This document shows, piece after piece, positions 54,166-62,649 of a DNA stretch of 64,000 nt (positions are counted from its first letter, which is position 1; every line of letters begins with the position of its first letter). The notes beneath the pieces were generated by a model, which was not told the origin of the DNA, did not search any database, and worked only from the letters and a program-made list of their open reading frames with translations. The stretch lies in assembly GCF_027853245.1 (NCBI RefSeq), contig NZ_JAPTZM010000003.1; one strand, 5' to 3'. Position numbers and translations under genes: made by a program. The DNA comes from Atlantibacter subterraneus (lineage in GTDB: Bacteria; Pseudomonadota; Gammaproteobacteria; Enterobacterales; Enterobacteriaceae).

Positions 54166-55343
54166 ACGTCCTTAATCCGCAGCAGGCACCACAGCGTCAG
54201 CACGATCATCGCCAGCCCGACGTAAAACACGCTGTGATAATTCCAGATTTCCGCAATGATCCCGGCCATCGACCCGGCAATAATCCAGCCGACGCGGGTG
54301 GTATTAGTATAAAGCGTGGTGGCGGACCCCGCCTGACCGGGCATTAAATCCTGGAAATAGAGCATCCCGATACCCGCCAGAATCCCAATATAGATGGCGT
54401 TCAGCAGCTGCATCCCCAGTAGCACAATAGGGTGGTGGAAGGTCAGCATGCCGATATAGAACAGCAGCCCGGCGACGGTGGCGATGCGCATCAGGAAGCG
54501 CTTGCCGCAGCGTTTGGCGTAGTAACCGGCAATCAGCATGGTCGGGATTTCCAGCCCGGCCGCCGTGCCCATCATGATGCCCGCCAGCTTTTCCGGGTAG
54601 TGCAGCTCGTTAATGATGTAGAGCGGCATATTGATGATATACAGGCTGTTGGTACCCCACATCAGGGTACAGGCGGCGAACAGCAGCAGGGCGTCCCGGC
54701 GGTTACTGCGCGGCGCTTCGAGTTTGGCACTTACCGGCACCGGCGTTTTACGCATCGACGGCAGCAACAACCAGACTATCGCCCCGCACAGCACATAGGC
54801 GAACGCCGCGCTGATGTACATCACGTCAAAACCGAACCCCATGGCCAGCGCGTAAGCGATCGGCGGGCCAATCACCCACGCCAGCGACACCTGGGCGCGC
54901 AGAATCGAACTGAACATCACCGCTTCGCGCCCCGTCTTATCGGCATGTTCCCGGGCGAGGGCAAACATCTGCGGGTTGGCCGTTGAGCCAAAGCTGCTCA
55001 GGAACACCCCAATAAACAGCAGCACAAAATAATTACGGTTCCAGGCAAACAGCAGGCTGGCGAGCGCGCCCAGCAGGCAGCAGGCGAAGATCAGCGTTTT
55101 GCGGTCGCCTTTTTTATCTGAACGCCCCGCCAGAAACTGGCTCACCATAATGCCGATGATGGCGCTGCCGCTAAAGAAGAACCCGACCATTGCCGGACGG
55201 GCATGGACTTCGGTGGTGAGAAACAGGCTCAGCGTCGGCGTTTGCAATGCGCCAGCAATTCCGGTCAAAAAGGCCACAATTAAGAAAGACGCGGACGTGA
55301 TATCAAACGTGCGTGGGGGGAGTGCGGTGGTGTTGTTAGACAT
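54162..55343 (-). CDS. setB: Sugar efflux transporter SetB
   Basis: MFS exporter of glucose, lactose and related sugars. It has 393 residues, equal to E. coli SetB, and twelve helices, with FLAGRSDKKGDRK as motif A. Divergent from the fruBKA operon across 350 bp, so a shared response to sugar phosphates is possible. The stop overlaps that of yeiW. Confidence 0.94.
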   Translation of the reverse strand: MSNNTTALPPRTFDITSASFLIVAFLTGIAGALQTPTLSLFLTTEVHARPAMVGFFFSGSAIIGIMVSQFLAGRSDKKGDRKTLIFACCLLGALASLLFAWNRNYFVLLFIGVFLSSFGSTANPQMFALAREHADKTGREAVMFSSILRAQVSLAWVIGPPIAYALAMGFGFDVMYISAAFAYVLCGAIVWLLLPSMRKTPVPVSAKLEAPRSNRRDALLLFAACTLMWGTNSLYIINMPLYIINELHYPEKLAGIMMGTAAGLEIPTMLIAGYYAKRCGKRFLMRIATVAGLLFYIGMLTFHHPIVLLGMQLLNAIYIGILAGIGMLYFQDLMPGQAGSATTLYTNTTRVGWIIAGSMAGIIAEIWNYHSVFYVGLAMIVLTLWCLLRIKDV

Positions 55344-55592
55344 GTTGGAGGTTCAGGTTTGAAGAAGGTGCGCAGTTTACGCTCAGCGGCAGCAAATAAA
55401 CAGGGTGTCAGGTCAATTCCCTGCGTTTTTGAACCGCGGTTTCAGTGCTGAACAGGTGCTGAAGGTTGGCTGAAGCAGCCAAATTAATTTCAGCTAAGTT
55501 CAGTTTTTATGCGCTGAAGTGTGCGGAAACTCAAAAATCTGACATCCCGTTAACAACAAAACTTGCCAGTTTTGCCTGTTGCCTCCACACTC

Positions 55593-55607
55593 GCGAAACG
55601 TTTCAGC
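55593..55607. promoter_or_regulatory. Cra (FruR) operator O1 of fruBKA
   Basis: CGCGAAACGTTTCAGC contains the symmetric GAAACGTTTC core of the Cra consensus (TGAAACGTTTCA), with the usual GC flank. E. coli fruB also has two Cra sites. Confidence 0.85.
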
Positions 55608-55657
55608 GTCGTCTTATTGGCTTGCCACATTGAGAGGGCGCATTTTTTCTCATGATG

Positions 55658-55671
55658 GCTGAAACGATTCA
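55658..55671. promoter_or_regulatory. Cra (FruR) operator O2 of fruBKA
   Basis: GCTGAAACGATTCA is the classic Cra half-symmetric site; it lies 22 bases before the fruB start, downstream of the likely promoter, so it should act as a roadblock repressor site relieved by fructose-1-phosphate. Confidence 0.88.
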
Positions 55672-55693
55672 ATTTCAGCGAGCGAGGAGAGTT

Positions 55694-56827
55694 ATGTTCC
55701 AGTTATCTGTGCAAGATATACACCCTGGCGCCAGTGCCGGGAGCAAAGACGAGGCGATCCGGCAGGTTGCGGCAGCGCTGGCTCAGGCCGGCAACGTGGC
55801 TGACGGCTACGTCAACGGCATGTTGGCCCGCGAACTGCAAACGTCCACTTATTTAGGCAATGGTATTGCCATTCCTCACGGCACCACCGACACCCGCGAT
55901 CAGGTGCTGAAAACCGGCGTAAAAGTGTTTCAGTTCCCGCAGGGCATTGCGTGGGGCGAAGGGCAGACCGCGTATGTCGCCATTGGCATCGCCGCCAGCT
56001 CCGATGAACACCTTGGCTTGCTGCGCCAGCTTACTCATGTGTTAAGCGACGACGACGTAGCTGAACAGCTGAAAAACGCCGCCAGCGCTGAAGAACTGCG
56101 CGCGCTGCTGATGGGTGAAAAACAGCAGGCCTCTCTGAAACTCGACAACGACACCGTGCAACTGGACGTCGCCGCGGCGGATTTAACCACGCTGCAGGCG
56201 CTGAACGCGGGCCGCCTGAAAGCGGTCGGCGCGGTAGACAGCCGCTTCGTCAGCAATGTCATCAACGATACCCCGCTCAACCTCGGTCACGGCATCTGGC
56301 TGAACGACAGCGCAGAAGGCAACCTGGCGAGTGCGATCGCCGTCAGCCGTAGCGCGACGCCGTTTGAGTTTGACGGACAGCAGGTGGCGATGCTGTTAAC
56401 TGTGGCTATGGCGGACAGCCAGCCGGTTAATGTGCTGAAGCGTGTAAGCGATTTGATTATTAACCAGAAAGCTGACCGTCTGGTGAACGCCGATGGCGCA
56501 ACCCTGCTGGCGCTGCTGACCAGCGACGACGCGCCGCTGGACGACGTGCTGAGCGCTGAGTTCGTGGTGCGTAACGAACACGGTTTGCATGCCCGTCCGG
56601 GCACCGTACTGGTGAACACCGTCAAGCAATTCAATAGCGATATTACCGTCACCAACCTCGACGGCAGCGGTAAACCGGCTAACGGTCGCAGCCTGATGAA
56701 AGTGGTGGCGCTGGGCGTCAAGCAGGGCCACCGCCTGCGCTTCACCGCGCAGGGCGAAGATGCTGAACAGGCGCTGAAAGCGATTGGCGACGCCATCGCC
56801 GCCGGTCTTGGGGAGGGCGCAGCATGA
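55694..56827 (+). CDS. fruB: Fructose PTS fusion FruB (EIIA-FPr/HPr)
   Basis: Diphosphoryl transfer protein of the fructose PTS. It has 377 residues (376 in E. coli): EIIA-Fru domain with phospho-His62 (AIPHGTTDTR), central M domain, and C-terminal HPr-like FPr domain with phospho-His in EHGLHARPG. The start at ATG 55694 (MFQLSVQDIHPG) has AGGAGAG; an upstream frame from 55652 overlaps the Cra operator. It overlaps fruK (ATGA). Confidence 0.97.
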   Translation: MFQLSVQDIHPGASAGSKDEAIRQVAAALAQAGNVADGYVNGMLARELQTSTYLGNGIAIPHGTTDTRDQVLKTGVKVFQFPQGIAWGEGQTAYVAIGIAASSDEHLGLLRQLTHVLSDDDVAEQLKNAASAEELRALLMGEKQQASLKLDNDTVQLDVAAADLTTLQALNAGRLKAVGAVDSRFVSNVINDTPLNLGHGIWLNDSAEGNLASAIAVSRSATPFEFDGQQVAMLLTVAMADSQPVNVLKRVSDLIINQKADRLVNADGATLLALLTSDDAPLDDVLSAEFVVRNEHGLHARPGTVLVNTVKQFNSDITVTNLDGSGKPANGRSLMKVVALGVKQGHRLRFTAQGEDAEQALKAIGDAIAAGLGEGAA

Positions 56828-57762
56828 GCAGACGCGTTGCCACCATTACCCTCAACCCGGCCTATGACCTGGTCGGCTACTGCGCAGACATCGAGCGCGG
56901 TGAAGTGAACCTGGTACGTACCACCGGCCTGCATGCGGCGGGCAAAGGGATTAACGTCGCCAAAGTGCTCAAAGATTTGGGTATCGACGTCACCGTGGGC
57001 GGGTTCCTCGGTAAAGACAACCAGGACGGCTTTCAGCAGTTGTTCAGCGAACTGGGCATCGCCAACCGTTTCCAGGTGGTTCAGGGCCGTACCCGTATCA
57101 ACGTTAAGCTCACCGAAAAAGACGGCGAAGTCACCGACTTCAATTTCTCGGGCTTTGAAGTGACCCCAGCCGACTGGGAGCGTTTCGTAAATGATTCCCT
57201 GAGCTGGCTGGGCCAGTTCGATATGGTGTGCGTCAGCGGCAGTTTGCCGTCCGGCGTCAGCCCGGAAGCGTTCACCGACTGGATGACCAAACTGCGCAGC
57301 CAGTGCCCGTGCATTATTTTCGACAGCAGCCGCGAAGCGCTGGTGGCCGGGCTGAAAGCGTCGCCGTGGCTGGTCAAACCCAACCGCCGCGAGCTGGAAA
57401 TCTGGGCCGGTAAAAAGCTGCCGGAACTGAAAGACGTGATCGAAGCCGCTCACGCGCTGCGCGAGCAGGGCATCGCCCACGTGGTGATTTCTCTGGGTGC
57501 GGAAGGGGCGCTGTGGGTTAACGCCTCCGGTGAATGGATCGCCAGACCGCCGTCTTGCGAAGTCGTCAGCACGGTAGGTGCCGGGGATTCGATGGTTGGC
57601 GGCCTGATTTACGGGCTGCTGATGCGCGAATCCAGCGAACACACATTACGTCTGGCGACCGCCGTGGCGGCGCTGGCCGTAAGCCAGAGCAACGTCGGTA
57701 TCACCGACAGACCCCAGTTGGCCGCAATGATGGCGCGCGTCGACCTCCAACCCTTTAACTGA
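56824..57762 (+). CDS. fruK: 1-Phosphofructokinase FruK
   Basis: Phosphorylates fructose-1-P to fructose-1,6-bisphosphate. It has 312 residues (312 in E. coli), PfkB/ribokinase family: N-terminal ITLNPAYDLVGY, GKGINVAKVLKDLG and the ATP-site anion-hole motif VGAGDSMVGGLIYG with the catalytic Asp. It starts inside the fruB stop and is followed by fruA 16 bases later. Confidence 0.97.
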   Translation: MSRRVATITLNPAYDLVGYCADIERGEVNLVRTTGLHAAGKGINVAKVLKDLGIDVTVGGFLGKDNQDGFQQLFSELGIANRFQVVQGRTRINVKLTEKDGEVTDFNFSGFEVTPADWERFVNDSLSWLGQFDMVCVSGSLPSGVSPEAFTDWMTKLRSQCPCIIFDSSREALVAGLKASPWLVKPNRRELEIWAGKKLPELKDVIEAAHALREQGIAHVVISLGAEGALWVNASGEWIARPPSCEVVSTVGAGDSMVGGLIYGLLMRESSEHTLRLATAVAALAVSQSNVGITDRPQLAAMMARVDLQPFN

Positions 57763-57778
57763 CAGCAGGAGAGACATA

Positions 57779-59476
57779 ATGAAAACGCTGCTGATAATTG
57801 ATCCGAGCCTCGGGCAGGCCCGTGCATACATGGCGAAAACCCTGCTTGGCACGGCGGCTCACAAAGCGCACCTGGATATTATCGATAACCCGAACGACGC
57901 GGAACTGGCTATTGTGGTCGGCACCGCAATCCCTGCTGACACCGCGCTGAACGGTAAAAAGGTGTATCTGGGCGATATCGATCGCGCCGTGCTGCATCCG
58001 GAACTGTTCCTGAGTGAAGCCAAAGGCAAAGCCGCGCCGTACAGCGCACCGGCGGCGGCTGCGCCAGCCCAGGCCAGCCTGGCGAAAGGCCCGAAACGCA
58101 TCGTTGCCGTTACCGCTTGCCCGACCGGCGTGGCGCACACCTTTATGGCGGCTGAAGCCATTGAAACCGAAGCCAAAAAACGCGGCTGGTGGGTGAAAGT
58201 TGAAACCCGCGGCTCCGTTGGCGCGGGCAATGCCATCACCCCGGAAGAGATCGCTCAGGCAGATCTGGTGATTGTCGCGGCGGATATCGAAGTGGACCTG
58301 GCGAAATTCGCCGGTCTGCCGATGTACCGCACCTCTACCGGTCTGGCGCTGAAGAAAACCGCCCAGGAACTGGATAAAGCGGTGGCGGAAGCCAAACCGT
58401 ATGAAGCTCAGCAGTCTGCTTCGGCCTCCTCTCAGGAAGGCAAAAAACAGAGCGCGGGCGCGTATCGTCACCTGCTGACCGGCGTGTCTTATATGCTGCC
58501 GATGGTGGTGGCGGGCGGCTTGTGTATCGCGCTCTCCTTCGCGTTCGGCATTGAGGCTTTCAAAACGCCGGATACTCTGGCAGCGGCGCTGATGCAGATT
58601 GGCGGCGGTTCAGCCTTTGCGCTGATGGTGCCGGTTCTGGCGGGTTACATCGCCTTTTCCATCGCGGATCGTCCGGGCCTGACGCCGGGCCTGATTGGCG
58701 GCATGCTGGCGGTGAGCACCGGTTCCGGGTTTATCGGCGGTATTCTGGCTGGTTTCCTGGCGGGTTATGTAGCAAAAGCCATCAGCACCAGGCTGAAGCT
58801 GCCCCCGAGCATGGAAGCGCTGAAGCCGATCCTGATTATTCCGCTGCTCTCCAGCCTGGTGGTTGGCCTGGCGATGATCTACCTGATCGGCAAACCGGTG
58901 GCAGGCATCCTGGCGGGCCTGACCCACTGGCTGCAAACCATGGGTACGGCTAACGCGGTGCTGCTGGGCGCTATCCTCGGCGGTATGATGTGTACCGATA
59001 TGGGCGGGCCGGTGAACAAAGCGGCCTATGCGTTCGGCGTCGGTCTGCTGAGTACCCAAACCTATGCGCCAATGGCGGCGATTATGGCGGCCGGTATGGT
59101 GCCACCGCTGGCGATGGGGCTGGCGACGATTGTTGCCCGTCGTAAATTCGACAAGGGCCAGCAGGAAGGCGGTAAAGCGGCGCTGGTTCTGGGCCTGTGC
59201 TTTATCTCTGAGGGGGCAATTCCGTTCGCGGCTCGTGACCCGATGCGCGTCCTGCCTTGCTGTATCGTCGGCGGCGCGGTGACGGGTGCCATCTCTATGG
59301 CGATTGGCGCGAAATTGATGGCACCGCACGGCGGCCTGTTCGTACTGATGATACCTGGCGCGATTACTCCGGTTGTGGGTTATCTGCTGGCGATTGTTGC
59401 CGGTACGCTGCTGGCGGGCCTGGCGTATGCCTTCCTGAAGCGTCCGGAAGCGGAGCTGAACACCAAAACCGCGTAA
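57779..59476 (+). CDS. fruA: Fructose PTS permease FruA (EIIBBC)
   Basis: Membrane component that imports fructose as fructose-1-P. It has 565 residues (563 in E. coli): degenerate EIIB' (1-100), EIIB domain with phospho-Cys114 in VTACPTGVAHTFMAAEAIE, an Ala/Lys-rich linker, and EIIC with about eight helices (YMLPMVVAGGLCIALSFAFG to the C-terminus) including the conserved GMMCTDMGGPVNKAAYAF. Last gene of fruBKA, followed by a strong terminator. Confidence 0.97.
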   Translation: MKTLLIIDPSLGQARAYMAKTLLGTAAHKAHLDIIDNPNDAELAIVVGTAIPADTALNGKKVYLGDIDRAVLHPELFLSEAKGKAAPYSAPAAAAPAQASLAKGPKRIVAVTACPTGVAHTFMAAEAIETEAKKRGWWVKVETRGSVGAGNAITPEEIAQADLVIVAADIEVDLAKFAGLPMYRTSTGLALKKTAQELDKAVAEAKPYEAQQSASASSQEGKKQSAGAYRHLLTGVSYMLPMVVAGGLCIALSFAFGIEAFKTPDTLAAALMQIGGGSAFALMVPVLAGYIAFSIADRPGLTPGLIGGMLAVSTGSGFIGGILAGFLAGYVAKAISTRLKLPPSMEALKPILIIPLLSSLVVGLAMIYLIGKPVAGILAGLTHWLQTMGTANAVLLGAILGGMMCTDMGGPVNKAAYAFGVGLLSTQTYAPMAAIMAAGMVPPLAMGLATIVARRKFDKGQQEGGKAALVLGLCFISEGAIPFAARDPMRVLPCCIVGGAVTGAISMAIGAKLMAPHGGLFVLMIPGAITPVVGYLLAIVAGTLLAGLAYAFLKRPEAELNTKTA

Positions 59477-59489
59477 TTCACGCATAAAC

Positions 59490-59518
59490 AAAAGGGCAGG
59501 TGAGAACCTGCCCTTTTT
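59490..59518. terminator. Bidirectional terminator fruA/nfo
   Basis: 11-bp stem AAAGGGCAGGT/ACCTGCCCTTT (59491-59501 with 59506-59516), GAGA tetraloop, T-run downstream for fruA and an A-run upstream that serves nfo on the other strand. Confidence 0.92.
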
Positions 59519-59533
59519 GCGTTTGATAGTGGC

Positions 59534-60391
59534 TCAGACGGCCACGGTTTCGTGCTGCTGCGCCCGCAGCCAGGCGATCTCTTCCGCCCAGATATCCGGG
59601 TTAATGGTTTCCAGAATCAGCGGAATACCGTCGAAGCGCGCATCGCGCATCAGCCAGCTAAACGGCGTATGGCCGATGTTGCCCTCGCCGAGGCTGTTAT
59701 GGCGGTCAACCCGGCTGGCAAAGGCGCTTTTAGCGTCGTTGAGGTGCATACCGCGCAGGTACTGAAACCCGACGATGCGCTCGAATTCAGCAAAAGTATT
59801 TTCGCAATCTTCTTCGGTCCGCAAATCGTAGCCGGCGGCGAAAGCGTGGCAGGTATCAATGCATACCCCAACCCGCGATTTATCCTCTACGCCGTCAATA
59901 ATCGCCGCCAGATGCTCAAAACGGAAACCCAGGTTGCTGCCCTGTCCGGCGGTATTCTCAATCACCGCCGTCACGCCTTCGGTTTTCGCCAGTGCGATAT
60001 TGATGGATTCGGCGATGCGCGCCAGGCAAGCCTCTTCGCTGATTTGCTTGAGATGGCTGCCGGGATGGAAGTTCAGCAGGGATAAGCCGAGCTGCTGGCA
60101 GCGCGCCATCTCGTCGATAAACGCGTCGCGGGATTTTTCCAGCGCCTCATCCACCGGATGGCCGAGGTTTATCAGGTAGCTGTCGTGCGGCAGGATCTGG
60201 CCCGGCTTAAAGTTATGCTGCTCGCAGGCGGCCTTGAAATTATCGATGGTTTCGCCGCTGAGCGGTGCCGCGCGCCACTGGCGCTGATTCTTGGTAAACA
60301 GGGCGAAGGCGTTCGCGCCAATCTCTACCGCGCGGGTCACGGCCTGCTCCACGCCGCCGGATGCGCTGACATGTGCGCCAATGTATTTCAT
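59534..60391 (-). CDS. nfo: Endonuclease IV (Nfo)
   Basis: AP endonuclease with 3'-repair diesterase activity, under SoxRS in E. coli. It has 285 residues (285 in E. coli), a TIM barrel with tri-zinc ligands in motifs LNFHPGSH, VIENTAGQG, GVCIDTCHAFAAGYD, HLNDAK and HNSLGEGNIG. The start at ATG 60391 (MKYIGAHVSASGG) has AGGAGAAAGAG; the frame opens further up at 60499 in yeiH. Follows yeiH on the same strand. Confidence 0.97.
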   Translation of the reverse strand: MKYIGAHVSASGGVEQAVTRAVEIGANAFALFTKNQRQWRAAPLSGETIDNFKAACEQHNFKPGQILPHDSYLINLGHPVDEALEKSRDAFIDEMARCQQLGLSLLNFHPGSHLKQISEEACLARIAESINIALAKTEGVTAVIENTAGQGSNLGFRFEHLAAIIDGVEDKSRVGVCIDTCHAFAAGYDLRTEEDCENTFAEFERIVGFQYLRGMHLNDAKSAFASRVDRHNSLGEGNIGHTPFSWLMRDARFDGIPLILETINPDIWAEEIAWLRAQQHETVAV

Positions 60392-60458
60392 CTCTTTCTC
60401 CTGACTTACCTGCAAAGCACGCTTTTTATCATAGCCGCTGCGGTGTGGAAAGCGCCGG

Positions 60459-61505
60459 TTACAGCAGATGATGTACCGCCAGATTAATCGCGCCGCCACC
60501 GATAATCAGCCAGCCGAACAGCATCAGCGCCATCACCAGCGGTTTAGCTCCGGCCTTTTTCAGGGCGCTGACGTGGGTGGTGAGCCCCAGCGCCGCCATC
60601 GCCATCGCCAGCAGCACCGTATCGAGGGTAATCAACGCCTGCACCAGTGCGTCCGGCAGCAGGTGGAACGAGTTGAAAATCGCCACCAGAATAAACAGCA
60701 CCGCAAACCACGGAACGGTGATTTTGCCGGTCTGGGCGCTGCCCGCTGGAGCCAGCTGTTTGACGCGCGCCGCCAGGAAAATCAGGAACGGAGCCAGCAT
60801 CATCACGCGCAGCATCTTGGCGATCACCGCGCTGTTTTCCGCGTCCGGGCTGATGGCGTGCCCGGCTGCCACCACCTGGGCCACTTCGTGCATCGTTGAG
60901 CCGATAAAAATCCCGTAGTTTTCCGGGCTGAACCAGTGGGCCAGCAGCGGATACATCAGCGGATAGATAAAAATCGCCAGGGTGCCGAAGATCACCACCG
61001 TCGCCACCGCCACCGTGACTTTACTGGGCTCGGCTTTGATCACCGGCTCGGTCGCCAGGATGGCCGCCGCGCCGCATATGCTGCTGCCCGCGCCGATCAG
61101 CCAGCTGGTCTGGCGATCCAGCCCAAAGATTTTCTGCCCCAGAAAGCAGGCCAGCATAAAGGTGCTGCTCAGGGTCAGAATATCTATCGCGATGCCGCTG
61201 ACGCCCACTTCAGCAATTTGCGAAAACGTCAGGCGGAAGCCATAAAGAATAATGCCCAAACGCAGTAAATGCTGTTTGGCGAACAAGACGCCGCCGTCGC
61301 ACTGCTGCCAGATCTTCGGATACAGGGTGTTGCCGACCACCATACCCGCAAGGATTGCCAGCGTCAGGGCGCTAAAGCCTGCGCCAGCAACGGCGGGAAT
61401 CGAGCCTGCCCACAAGGCGAAGCCGGTGAGGCCCGCGCACAGCATCAGGCCGGGAATAAAATGCCATAGCGTGTGGCGATGAGTCTGTAGGGTAATTTCT
61501 GCCAT
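60459..61505 (-). CDS. yeiH: UPF0324 membrane protein YeiH (putative sulfite/sulfate exporter family)
   Basis: Inner-membrane protein of the PSE family, 348 residues (349 in E. coli), with about ten helices (LMLCAGLTGFALWAG, GAGSSICGAAAILATEPVI, GSTMHEVAQVVAAGHAI). Its transport role is not proven. It is divergent from yeiE, whose product is a sulfite-responsive regulator in Salmonella by recall, with a palindromic operator in the 122-bp gap between them. Confidence 0.92.
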   Translation of the reverse strand: MAEITLQTHRHTLWHFIPGLMLCAGLTGFALWAGSIPAVAGAGFSALTLAILAGMVVGNTLYPKIWQQCDGGVLFAKQHLLRLGIILYGFRLTFSQIAEVGVSGIAIDILTLSSTFMLACFLGQKIFGLDRQTSWLIGAGSSICGAAAILATEPVIKAEPSKVTVAVATVVIFGTLAIFIYPLMYPLLAHWFSPENYGIFIGSTMHEVAQVVAAGHAISPDAENSAVIAKMLRVMMLAPFLIFLAARVKQLAPAGSAQTGKITVPWFAVLFILVAIFNSFHLLPDALVQALITLDTVLLAMAMAALGLTTHVSALKKAGAKPLVMALMLFGWLIIGGGAINLAVHHLL

Positions 61506-61557
61506 ATCCTTCTCCTTTGTCCGGGAAAAGCTTACGGCGCGGTAGCTTAAAAATAAA

Positions 61558-61581
61558 ATTGATTATATATTTATAATCAAT
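61558..61581. promoter_or_regulatory. LysR-type operator between yeiH and yeiE
   Basis: Perfect 10-bp inverted repeat ATTGATTATA/TATAATCAAT (61558-61567 with 61572-61581) around a 4-base centre. It contains the T-N11-A dyad that LysR regulators recognise and lies 47 bases before the yeiE start, in the shared promoter region. It is the natural site for YeiE autoregulation and yeiH control. Confidence 0.7.
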
Positions 61582-61627
61582 CTTTATAAGTGGTAAGCAG
61601 GCGCACTGCTGCCGAAAAGGAAACATT

Positions 61628-62494
61628 ATGCATATCACGTTGCGTCAGTTAGAAGTCTTTGCTGAAGTGCTGAAAAGCGGTTCAACGACTCAGGCCTCGC
61701 AGATGCTGGCGCTGTCGCAATCCGCCGTCAGCGCGGCGCTAACCGATCTGGAAGGCCAGCTCGGCGTGCAGTTTTTCGACCGCGTCGGCAAGCGGCTGGT
61801 GGTTAATGAGCATGGCCGGCTGCTTTATCCGCGAGTAGTGGCGCTGCTGGAACAGGCCGGGGAGATCGAACAGCTGTTCCGCAACGACAACGGCGCGATC
61901 CGGGTTTACGCCAGCAGCACCATCGGCAACTACATCCTGCCGGAAATTATTGCCCGCTATCGCCGCGACTTTCCCGATTTACCGCTGGATCTGAGCGTGG
62001 GGAATACCCAGGACGTGGTGAACGCGATTATTGATTTTCGTGCCGACGTTGGGTTTATCGAAGGACCGTGCCATATGGCGGAAATCGTCACCGAGCCGTG
62101 GCTGGATGACGAGCTGGTGGTGTTCGCCGCGCCGGATAATGCGCTGGTCAACGGCCCGGTGACCCTGGAAAGCCTGGCGGCCGCGCCCTGGATCCTGCGC
62201 GAGCGTGGTTCCGGCACCCGGGAAATTGTCGACTATTTATTGCTGTCCCATCTGCCGCGTTTCCATCTTGAGATGGAGCTGGGTAACTCCGAAGCCATTA
62301 AACACGCGGTGCGCCACGGCCTTGGTATTAGCTGCCTGTCGCGCCGGGTGATTGCCGAACAGCTGGCGGCGGGGACGCTGGTGGAGCTGGAACTGCCGCT
62401 CTCCCGCCCGGTGCGCACGCTGTACCGCATCCATCACCGGCAAAAGCACCTGTCCCGGGCGTTGCAGCGCTTTATTGGCTATTGCGGGCAGTAG
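61628..62494 (+). CDS. yeiE: LysR-family regulator YeiE
   Basis: 288 residues (293 in E. coli): winged helix-turn-helix (MHITLRQLEVFAEVLKSGSTTQASQMLALSQSAVSAALTDLE) and LysR substrate domain (about 90-288). It resembles CysB-like regulators; E. coli YeiE has been linked to lysP and iron-related genes, and Salmonella YeiE to sulfite. Divergent from yeiH and followed by lysP 155 bases away on the same strand. Confidence 0.94.
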   Translation: MHITLRQLEVFAEVLKSGSTTQASQMLALSQSAVSAALTDLEGQLGVQFFDRVGKRLVVNEHGRLLYPRVVALLEQAGEIEQLFRNDNGAIRVYASSTIGNYILPEIIARYRRDFPDLPLDLSVGNTQDVVNAIIDFRADVGFIEGPCHMAEIVTEPWLDDELVVFAAPDNALVNGPVTLESLAAAPWILRERGSGTREIVDYLLLSHLPRFHLEMELGNSEAIKHAVRHGLGISCLSRRVIAEQLAAGTLVELELPLSRPVRTLYRIHHRQKHLSRALQRFIGYCGQ

Positions 62495-62649
62495 CGTCGA
62501 AAAGCCGTCTTGCAGTTCCCTGACTGGCGGCTTTACTTATAATCCTCCGCCGATCATGAAGGTCTCTTATAACCGCGATTTTCTGCCGTGATATCAGGAA
62601 ACGCTCTGCTACAATCGCGCCTCATTTTATGGATGGGCATTATTTTTAT

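Larger units (their letters stand above)
55344..55693. other. setB-fruB divergent control region
   Basis: 350-bp gap containing two Cra (FruR) operators at 55593-55607 and 55658-55671, the fruB RBS (GCGAGGAGAG), and upstream AT-rich sequence with repeated GCTGAA words (55447-55490). A weak CRP-like TGTGCGGAAACTCAAA lies at 55520-55535. No gene is supported here. Confidence 0.7.

Noticed and set aside
56287..57642. 451-codon open frame antisense to fruB/fruK
   Set aside because: It lies entirely opposite two well-conserved genes. Its composition (rich in Arg, Ala, Gln) is typical of a GC-rich shadow frame, and no RBS or family similarity is seen.
58610..59491. 293-codon open frame antisense to fruA
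   Set aside because: Same reading register effect as above; rich in Arg, Gln and His with no recognisable fold.
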